From Patescibacteria group bacterium UBA5187 (GTDB taxonomy: Bacteria; Patescibacteriota; Minisyncoccia; Phycocordibacterales; PALSA-1337): DNA of 7,078 bases. The notes under the pieces are model-generated. The model saw only the letters and a list, made by a program, of their open reading frames with translations. It did no database searches and was not told the origin of the DNA. The translations under genes were made by a program, and so were the position numbers. Within the stretch, counting starts at the first letter, position 1. Each line of letters begins with the position of its first letter. Positions 1 to 4,826 of the stretch are shown in pieces. Location: contig DHWH01000002.1 in assembly GCA_002413065.1 (NCBI GenBank), positions 1 through 7,078 of the forward strand, read 5' to 3'.

Positions 1-397
1 TAGTCCAACTTCCTACGACTTCACTGTTTCCGCTGCCGGGTGGGGGTGGAGGAGGTGGAGGATTTCCGCTACCACTACCAACTTGCAATGAGGCGACCGC
101 GTCATTCCATATATAGAGGTTTGACCAGGTGTTATTAAATATTCCAACCTTGAGAGTGTATGTTCCATTACCGCTCGGTGTCCATGGAACACTCAAGGTT
201 GTAGGTGAAGATGATATGTTCTGACCCTCAAACGTTTTCTGCAAAACTTTTTGTCCCGATGAACTGTAGATTTCCACATCGGCTGCAACATTTGTTGCGT
301 GATCAGAGATTCCAATCCGCACTCCGATATTTGCCTGCTGTCCTGCCGCCAAAGCCGGAGCGGTTGCGCCAATAGTCCAACTTCCTACGACTTCGCT
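1..397 (-). repeat. In-frame tandem duplication of the accessory module, 372-bp period (second copy cut by window)
   Basis: Bases 1-25 and 373-397 are the same in 24 of 25 positions and both encode NSEVVGSWT. Each copy is preceded in the protein by a run of 7 or 8 prolines flanked by Gly/Ser/Asn. The spacing is 372 bp, or 124 codons, so the reading frame is kept. The complete copy contains GTYTLKVGIFNN and WSNLYIWNDAVASLQV, a pattern of alternating hydrophobic strands with conserved Trp that fits a beta-sandwich carbohydrate-binding or spacer module. That role is inferred. Identity at synonymous sites suggests recent duplication or gene conversion. Confidence 0.75.
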
Positions 398-1603
398 ATT
401 TTGACCGGGACCTGGTGGAGGATTACCGCCGCCAGGAGGTGGTGGGGGAGGCGGATTTCCTCCGCCGCTACTGCCGAACCAGTTGGCAATAACTGCTTGC
501 GCAGGTTTATTTTGCGGCGTGTAGTTCGTATTGCCATTGCCGCCGCCGTTCGGATTGCTTTCCCAATTCCAGAGATATACTCCTTTCATATAGGACTGAT
601 TATTCCAATATTGGAAAAGGGCTTCATAATCATTCGATTGTTCATTGGCATTGTATCCGCCGCCGAGCCATGGGTTCCAAGGCTGGTTGTGAGCGTTATC
701 GCTGCTGCGGTATCCGATTTCGGTGAGGAGAATCGGCTTATTGAATTGGCTCTGAACACCCCGGATCTTCGAAGAATCCCAAAAATTCCAGGAACCCTTG
801 AGCGCATCAACAGAAGGATTGTTTTGTCCTTCAGCAAGCGGGTAATATGCCGATATGCCGATGAAATCGAGAGCCGGCCAGAATCCGATATGGGGAACCT
901 CTTCGGCAAAATCACCATTCCCCCAGTTGGCGCTGTATGTCAGGAATCCTGGAAAATGCTGACGCAAGTTGGAAATGAGAGTGTTCCATCGGCGTGTATT
1001 GTCGCCGTTCGATGTATACGTAGCCATGGTGATAAGTTCCGTTCCAATGCAGATGCTTTCTGCACCGGTTTGTTTTCCTATGTCACCCAAATGATTGAGA
1101 TAATTGCCCCAGTTTGCGAACCACGCGTCACGGTTGGAAGCATTGATGTTCGCACGCCAGTCGCCGCTCTGTGTTTCGAGGTGCGGTTTTATCATCACGC
1201 GCATGCCGATCGATTTGATAAAATTGATGGCCGAAATAAGCGAACTGTCAGATGGAGTATCCCCGAGCCCGTATATGTCCGAAGATGAATTATTCCCTTG
1301 ATAAATCGGGATGACGAGCGCTACGTGTGTCGCACCCATATTTTTTGCATTCCGCATCGACTGCTGGAATGATCCTCCGGCAAAATCCTCAGACCATGTC
1401 GGAAAAACGCTTATGCCTTTCTGCCAGTCTGAAACCGCAGCTTCGGCGGTCGGTACTGTCATCAAATCGTGTACTGCTGATAAATCGCGCGCAATGGACG
1501 CTGTCAGTGTGCTTTGAATAAAAAATCCCAATCCCATCGATGCAATCACACTGAACGTTACAGCTATGCTGAATGTGCGGTATGTATTTTTCATATTATT
1601 CAT
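1..1603 (-). CDS. Secreted GH113-type glycoside hydrolase (beta-mannanase-like) with repeated C-terminal modules; 3' end cut by window
   Basis: The frame is open for 534 codons from ATG at 1603 to the window edge, with a TAA directly upstream of the ATG; an alternative start is the ATG at 1594. Residues 1-30 have Lys/Arg followed by a hydrophobic run, a signal peptide or anchor, with possible cleavage after the AEA at 53-55. Residues ~57-385 resemble GH113 retaining beta-mannanases in motif order: MIKPHLE (~137-143), CIGTEL with Glu189 as likely acid/base, SANWG, FIGISAYYP, LLTEIGYRS with Glu295 as likely nucleophile, then GVYLWNWE and TPQNKPA. Residues ~379-401 are a Gly/Pro-rich linker, ~402-509 a beta-rich accessory module of no recognised family, ~510-526 a second Pro-rich linker, and a second module starts at 526. 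The protein probably acts outside the cell on beta-mannan-type polysaccharide. GH113 is recalled from family motifs; the true substrate is unknown. No good Shine-Dalgarno is visible. Confidence 0.85.
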   Translation of the reverse strand, partial: MNNMKNTYRTFSIAVTFSVIASMGLGFFIQSTLTASIARDLSAVHDLMTVPTAEAAVSDWQKGISVFPTWSEDFAGGSFQQSMRNAKNMGATHVALVIPIYQGNNSSSDIYGLGDTPSDSSLISAINFIKSIGMRVMIKPHLETQSGDWRANINASNRDAWFANWGNYLNHLGDIGKQTGAESICIGTELITMATYTSNGDNTRRWNTLISNLRQHFPGFLTYSANWGNGDFAEEVPHIGFWPALDFIGISAYYPLAEGQNNPSVDALKGSWNFWDSSKIRGVQSQFNKPILLTEIGYRSSDNAHNQPWNPWLGGGYNANEQSNDYEALFQYWNNQSYMKGVYLWNWESNPNGGGNGNTNYTPQNKPAQAVIANWFGSSGGGNPPPPPPPGGGNPPPGPGQNSEVVGSWTIGATAPALAAGQQANIGVRIGISDHATNVAADVEIYSSSGQKVLQKTFEGQNISSSPTTLSVPWTPSGNGTYTLKVGIFNNTWSNLYIWNDAVASLQVGSGSGNPPPPPPPPGSGNSEVVGSWT

Positions 1604-1764
1604 TTATATTAATTCATCTCATATGTAAGCAGTGACGGAGGAGTCCGAGATTTCTTACACGATATTGTGCCTTTCCTCCGCATGCATGCAACCTGAAATC
1701 CGTAATGCGCCCAGGGCGAGTTCGTCGCCAGATATGCATCACTTAGATACCATATGCGTCATGT
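1604..1764. promoter_or_regulatory. Divergent intergenic region with inverted and direct repeats
   Basis: This 161-bp gap separates the minus-strand hydrolase from the plus-strand ABC remnant, so it should hold both promoters. No consensus -35/-10 pair stands out. TACCAT at 1748-1753 could be a -10 for the ABC remnant. Two structures are visible: a 7-bp inverted repeat CGGAGGA (1636-1642) / TCCTCCG (1674-1680), and a direct repeat ATATGCATCA (1732-1741) / ATATGCGTCA (1752-1761) spaced exactly 20 bp. Either could be an operator, but this is inference only. Confidence 0.35.
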
Positions 1765-2147
1765 ATGCCATCAATAATCTCCATTAAAAATCTCACGAAA
1801 ATATTCGGCGCCGGCGCCAAAAAAGTCCATGCCGTGAATGGTCTTTCTTTTGATGTAGAGAAAGGTTCCATAACGGGATTGCTTGGACCAAATGGCGCAG
1901 GGAAGACGACGACCATTCAGATGATTCTGGATCTCATTACTCCGACAGCCGGTACTATCAGTGTTTTTGGAATGGACATGAAGCACAATCGCGAAGAGAT
2001 ATTGAATGATGTGAATTTTTCTTCGCCGTATGTCTCATTGCCGGGCAATCTGAAGGTCGGGTCGTCGGGGAAGGCACTCACGAGGAACTCCTTCGCGAGA
2101 ATGAGTTCTATCAACGTCTGGTTCAAAATCAAGTGATCATGGCTTAG
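1765..2147 (+). pseudogene. Chimeric ABC-transporter remnant: N-terminus of an ABC-2-type ATPase fused out of frame to the C-terminus of an ABC exporter
   Basis: From ATG 1765 the frame encodes a normal ABC ATPase start (ISIKNLTKIFG), Walker A GPNGAGKT (residues 41-48) and the Q-loop region SSPYVSLPGNL. Homology is lost at about 2050, after residue ~96, and the frame ends at TGA 2134-2136. It therefore lacks the signature, Walker B and H-loop of a domain that normally exceeds 200 residues. A different frame, 2052-2147, reads EGRVVGEGTHEELLREN and then FYQRLVQNQVIMA before TAG. This is the classic C-terminus of exporter (MsbA-like) ABC proteins. The simplest reading is a deletion that joined two neighbouring ABC genes; a metagenome misassembly would look the same. 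The 123-residue product keeps Walker A but should not be a working ATPase. Confidence 0.75.
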
Positions 2148-2157
2148 TCATTGCGCG

Positions 2158-2193
2158 CTGCAGGATTCCATTACGGGATCCTGCAGTTTTTTT
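2158..2193 (+). terminator. Strong rho-independent terminator after the ABC remnant
   Basis: CTGCAGGATTCC (2158-2169) pairs with GGGATCCTGCAG (2175-2186). This gives a 12-bp stem with one T-G wobble and the 5-base loop ATTAC, followed by seven T (2187-2193). It begins 10 bases after the exporter-frame TAG at 2145-2147. That spacing suggests it was the terminator of the lost exporter gene. Confidence 0.9.
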
Positions 2194-2239
2194 ATTTCTG
2201 AATAAGTCATTTTCATTTCCCATTCTCCCCAAAATACGT

Positions 2240-2253
2240 TACGCTAGTCATTC
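2240..2253 (+). promoter_or_regulatory. Putative -10 box of the ABC-F gene, near-leaderless start
   Basis: TACGCT (2240-2245) fits the TAnnnT pattern of a -10 box and ends 8 bases before the ATG at 2254. No Shine-Dalgarno lies in between and no convincing -35 is seen. The placement matches the clearer leaderless signals of two genes downstream. Confidence 0.4.
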
Positions 2254-3792
2254 ATGGCCCAGAAGAACAGATCCAACAATTCAGCAGCGACGTTTTCCGG
2301 GGACACCCTTATTCGTTTTGAGGAGGTTTCTTTTGAATGGAACCACAGCAAACCTATTCTCGAAGAGGTCAATTTTACCGTGCGCCGGGGCACCAAGGTC
2401 ACGATCATGGGGCAAAATGGCGCCGGAAAAACAACTATTTTTGGGTTGGTAATGGGTGCTTCAGGAAAGGAGGGCGGATCTGTGCCGGAATCCGGGCAAG
2501 TCTATGTTACGGACGGCGCAACCGTTGCCACGGCACGACAAGTCATCCCTCGTGGCGATCTGGAACTCACGGTCAGGGCATTTTTTGAAAAATGTTTTGA
2601 TACAAAAATGTATGACATTGATCCGCGCATCGAAAAAATATTGGAAGTGGTCAACCTCCATGCGCCCAAAGGCGGGGATGATATCAAAGAGCGCTTGGTC
2701 AAAACATTTTCAGGAGGACAGCAGGCGCGCCTTCTATTGGCCTCGGCACTTATTCAGGATCCCGACATTTTACTTTTGGATGAACCTACCAACAATCTCG
2801 ACAAGGCCGGCATCGAGCATCTCACTCAATTTTTGGTGGATTATAAAAAAACATGCCTCATCATTTCCCACGATGCAGAGTTTTTGAATGCATTTACGCA
2901 CGGCGTTCTGTATTTGGATGTATATACGCGTAAAGTGGAACAGTATGTCGGTGACTATTTTGATGTGGTAGAACAGATCAGTGCGCGTATCGAAAAAGAA
3001 AATATGAAGAATGCACAGCTGGCCAAAGAGATCCAGGAGAACAAGGATAAGGCGAACTTTTTCGCGATGAAAGGAGGTCAGATGCGTCTCGTTGCAAAAC
3101 GCATGCGTGAGAAAGCAGAAGAGTTGGAGGAGGAGAAAGTGGATGTTCGCCGCGAGGATCGCACGATCAAGCCATTCGTTATTCCTGCACAGGCTGATCT
3201 CATCGGCGAAGTCATGCATATTTCCTCATACTCAGTTCTCAGTCAGAAGACGCACAAGCCTGTGACAAAAAAGTGCGAGATTTCATTACGCAAAAAACAG
3301 CACCTGCTTTTGACGGGCCCGAACGGAATAGGCAAAAGTACGTTGTTGGAAAAAATAGTGAATGGTGCTGAGGGTATTTCTATCTCGCCTGGCATCCGAC
3401 TCGGCTATTACCGTCAGGATTTTTCTATGATGGGTTTTAATGACACGGTGTATCAATCTTTGGAAAAGATTGTTCGTGCAACGCAAGGTCGCCTCATCGA
3501 AACTGAATTGCGTGCAGTAGCTGCCAGTTTCCTTATTACGTCGGATACTATTCATACTAAGATCGGTTCGCTCTCTGAAGGACAAAAAGGTCTGGTCGCT
3601 TTCGCGCGTTTGGTATTGCAGAGGCCCGGCCTCCTCATCCTCGATGAACCGACGAACCATATAAATTTCCGTCATTTGCCGGTGATCGCCAAGGCGCTCG
3701 ATGCCTATGAAGGCGCGATGGTTTTGGTTTCTCACGTTCCGGAATTCGTGAAGCAGGTAAGGATCGATGAGATATTGGAGATGGGGAAGTAG
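2254..3792 (+). CDS. ABC-F family ATPase with two nucleotide-binding domains (translation factor type)
   Basis: This 512-residue protein has two ABC domains and no membrane segment, the ABC-F layout of cytosolic ribosome-associated ATPases. Domain 1 shows Walker A GQNGAGKT (53-60), signature FSGGQQ (152-157), Walker B ILLLDEP with Glu177 and H-loop SHD (205-207). A charged, coiled-coil-like linker spans ~230-300, rich in Lys/Glu. Domain 2 has Walker A GPNGIGKS (355-362), signature LSEGQ (440-444), Walker B LLILDEP with Glu465 and H-loop His494. Domain 2 is divergent: the usual HLD of the D-loop is HIN (Asn471), the signature has Glu for the first Gly, and SHD is SHV. Both catalytic Glu are kept. 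Known ABC-F members act at the ribosome in translation control or antibiotic protection; which applies here cannot be told. The start at 2254 follows an upstream terminator and has no Shine-Dalgarno. Confidence 0.9.
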   Translation: MAQKNRSNNSAATFSGDTLIRFEEVSFEWNHSKPILEEVNFTVRRGTKVTIMGQNGAGKTTIFGLVMGASGKEGGSVPESGQVYVTDGATVATARQVIPRGDLELTVRAFFEKCFDTKMYDIDPRIEKILEVVNLHAPKGGDDIKERLVKTFSGGQQARLLLASALIQDPDILLLDEPTNNLDKAGIEHLTQFLVDYKKTCLIISHDAEFLNAFTHGVLYLDVYTRKVEQYVGDYFDVVEQISARIEKENMKNAQLAKEIQENKDKANFFAMKGGQMRLVAKRMREKAEELEEEKVDVRREDRTIKPFVIPAQADLIGEVMHISSYSVLSQKTHKPVTKKCEISLRKKQHLLLTGPNGIGKSTLLEKIVNGAEGISISPGIRLGYYRQDFSMMGFNDTVYQSLEKIVRATQGRLIETELRAVAASFLITSDTIHTKIGSLSEGQKGLVAFARLVLQRPGLLILDEPTNHINFRHLPVIAKALDAYEGAMVLVSHVPEFVKQVRIDEILEMGK

Positions 3793-3852
3793 ATGGTGGT
3801 GCGATAGAGTTTAAGATTTATCGATCGGTATACCACCTCTTCAAAAACACGT

Positions 3853-3880
3853 CACTTTCCACCGGAAAGTGTTCTATTTC
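3853..3880 (+). terminator. Probable terminator hairpin after the ABC-F gene
   Basis: CACTTTCC (3853-3860) and GGAAAGTG (3864-3871) form a perfect 8-bp stem with a 3-base loop, followed by the T-rich TTCTATTTC. The T-tract is imperfect, so termination may be weak. A second, looser inverted repeat GGTGGT (3795-3800) / ACCACC (3832-3837) lies just after the ABC-F stop. Confidence 0.5.
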
Positions 3881-3940
3881 GAAGATGTTACCTCCTGTCA
3901 TTTATTTTTTGGCCACACCATTACTCAGCCAGTTACTTAT

Positions 3941-3955
3941 TGTATAATCAACCCC
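3941..3955 (+). promoter_or_regulatory. Promoter -10 box of the EVE gene, leaderless arrangement
   Basis: The sequence has a perfect TATAAT (3943-3948) preceded by TG, followed by 7 bases (CAACCCC) and then ATG 3956. Transcription usually starts about 7 bases after the -10, so the mRNA should begin at or next to the start codon. A weak -35 candidate TTACTC (3921-3926) sits 16 bp upstream. Confidence 0.75.
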
Positions 3956-4426
3956 ATGCACTACTGGCTTATAAAATCCGAAGGTTCCTGCTATTCGATC
4001 GACGATCTCAAGAAAGACAAGCGAACGTCATGGACGGGTGTCCGTAATTTTCAGGCACGAAATTATATGCGTGACGGAATGAAGATCGGCGATCTCGTTC
4101 TTTTTTATCACTCCAACGACAATCCTTCCGGCGTGTACGGTATTGCCAAAGTTGTCAGTAAGCCTCATATAGATGAAAGTGCGCTTGATCTAAAAGATGA
4201 ACATTATGATGCCAAGGCAGTGAAATACAAAAAAGAAGGAAAAGAACCGCTCTGGGTCTGTGTCGATGTTGCTTTTGTAAAAAAATTAAAAAATCCTGTT
4301 TCTCTGGATTTCATCAAACATGATTCAGGCGGACTCTCCCGTATGCTTGTTGCCAAGCCGGGTCAGCGGTTATCGGTCATGCCTATGGCGAAAGAACATT
4401 TTGAGAGGGTAGAGAAGATGGGTTGA
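3956..4426 (+). CDS. EVE-domain protein (PUA-like fold, THYN1 type)
   Basis: The 156-residue protein is the length of a single EVE domain. Family features are the N-terminal YWLIKSEG (usually ...KSEP), then YSIDDL, TSWTGVRNFQARN (24-36), GDLVLFYHS (45-53), the GVYGIAKVV strand (59-67), and LWVCVDVAFVKKL (99-111). The Met at 3956 is chosen because homology begins there and because a TATAAT lies 7 bases upstream; an in-frame ATG at 3869 would add 29 residues overlapping that promoter and is unlikely. EVE domains are proposed to bind modified bases in DNA or RNA, such as 5-methylcytosine derivatives; the ligand here is unknown. The Pro-to-Gly change in the first motif is a small oddity. Its stop codon overlaps the -35 box of the next gene. 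Confidence 0.9.
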   Translation: MHYWLIKSEGSCYSIDDLKKDKRTSWTGVRNFQARNYMRDGMKIGDLVLFYHSNDNPSGVYGIAKVVSKPHIDESALDLKDEHYDAKAVKYKKEGKEPLWVCVDVAFVKKLKNPVSLDFIKHDSGGLSRMLVAKPGQRLSVMPMAKEHFERVEKMG

Positions 4427-4450
4427 CATGTCGCCCCGAAGCGTTAGGCT
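4423..4450 (+). promoter_or_regulatory. Sigma-70-like promoter of the 100-residue unknown gene
   Basis: Perfect -35 TTGACA (4423-4428), 16-bp spacer, -10 TAGGCT (4445-4450). The -35 overlaps the TGA stop (4424-4426) of the EVE gene. Transcription would start near 4457 and give a leader of about 25 bases. Confidence 0.6.
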
Positions 4451-4470
4451 GTAGGAGAAAGTTCAAACAA

Positions 4471-4475
4471 GAGGA
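4471..4475 (+). promoter_or_regulatory. Shine-Dalgarno site deciding the start at 4482
   Basis: GAGGA (4471-4475, within AAGAGGA) lies 6 bases before ATG 4482. It is the only clear Shine-Dalgarno before a start in this window, in contrast to the leaderless-looking neighbours. Confidence 0.65.
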
Positions 4476-4481
4476 TATATT

Positions 4482-4784
4482 ATGAGTACAAAATGGCGTC
4501 GAGATGGGCCGTCATCGGATGTTCCCCGTCCGGGCTTAGTAGCTATCGTGGCGGAGGATTTTGTAATGACATGCTTACCTCTTAGCTTGGTGATATGTCA
4601 CGGAATAACAATTGAGGAAGGGAGGGAAATTCTTGGTTTCACTGCCTCAATCCGCGTTGGAGAATCATTGTGCGAGAATTCAGATTTCTTCCCGGGTACG
4701 AATGATGTCGCATTTAATGCCTGTCTAAAAGCCGGCGAGGCAATTATCGAACAACGAGTCCGTCTCATGTCCACGCTGGCATGA
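4482..4784 (+). CDS. Hypothetical 100-residue protein, family not recognised
   Basis: I do not recognise this protein. It starts MSTKWRRDGPSS, followed by a mostly hydrophobic stretch at 18-42 (VAIVAEDFVMTCLPLSLVIC). That stretch contains Glu and Asp, so it is more likely buried strands than a membrane helix. Four cysteines lie at 31, 39, 64 and 81. The middle EEGREILGFTASIRVG and the end (KAGEAIIEQRVRLM) look like ordinary alpha/beta globular sequence. The case that the gene is real rests on context: it has its own TTGACA/TAGGCT promoter, a GAGGA Shine-Dalgarno at good spacing, and an intrinsic terminator at its stop codon. It sits between the EVE gene and the PIF1-like helicase but is transcribed separately. 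No function is proposed. Confidence 0.65.
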   Translation: MSTKWRRDGPSSDVPRPGLVAIVAEDFVMTCLPLSLVICHGITIEEGREILGFTASIRVGESLCENSDFFPGTNDVAFNACLKAGEAIIEQRVRLMSTLA

Positions 4785-4792
4785 GATTTTTT
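4763..4792 (+). terminator. Intrinsic terminator overlapping the end of the unknown gene
   Basis: TCTCATG (4763-4769) pairs perfectly with CATGAGA (4780-4786) across a 10-base loop, followed by six T (4787-4792). The stem includes the last codons and the TGA stop (4782-4784), so the terminator lies largely inside the coding sequence. Confidence 0.75.
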
Positions 4793-4810
4793 AATTGTAC
4801 CCATTTTTTC

Positions 4811-4826
4811 TGATATACTTCCACCC
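4811..4826 (+). promoter_or_regulatory. Extended -10 promoter of the PIF1-like helicase gene, leaderless arrangement
   Basis: TGATATACT (4811-4819) is an extended -10 (TGn + TATACT) ending exactly 7 bases before ATG 4827, the same gap as in the EVE gene. The bases between are TCCACCC, with no Shine-Dalgarno. TTAATT (4791-4796) is a weak -35 candidate at 17 bp. Confidence 0.7.

Noticed and set aside
299..1288. 329-codon plus-strand frame
   Set aside because: It lies antisense to the hydrolase, whose minus-strand frame is open through the window edge and has clear GH113 motifs. The plus-strand translation is low-complexity and resembles nothing.
1604..1764. tRNA or riboswitch in the divergent gap
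   Set aside because: No cloverleaf, no CCA end and no recognisable riboswitch core; only short repeats are present.
1765..2147. Simple single-base frameshift in one intact ABC ATPase
   Set aside because: The signature, Walker B and H-loop are absent from all frames, and the C-terminal segment belongs to a different ABC class, so a large deletion or misjoin is needed.
2770..3735. Two 149-codon minus-strand frames opposite the ABC-F gene
   Set aside because: Both are antisense to clear ABC domains and show no family resemblance or start signals.
3869..3955. Upstream start extending the EVE protein by 29 residues
   Set aside because: The extension overlaps the terminator hairpin and the TATAAT box, and EVE homology begins at the Met at 3956.
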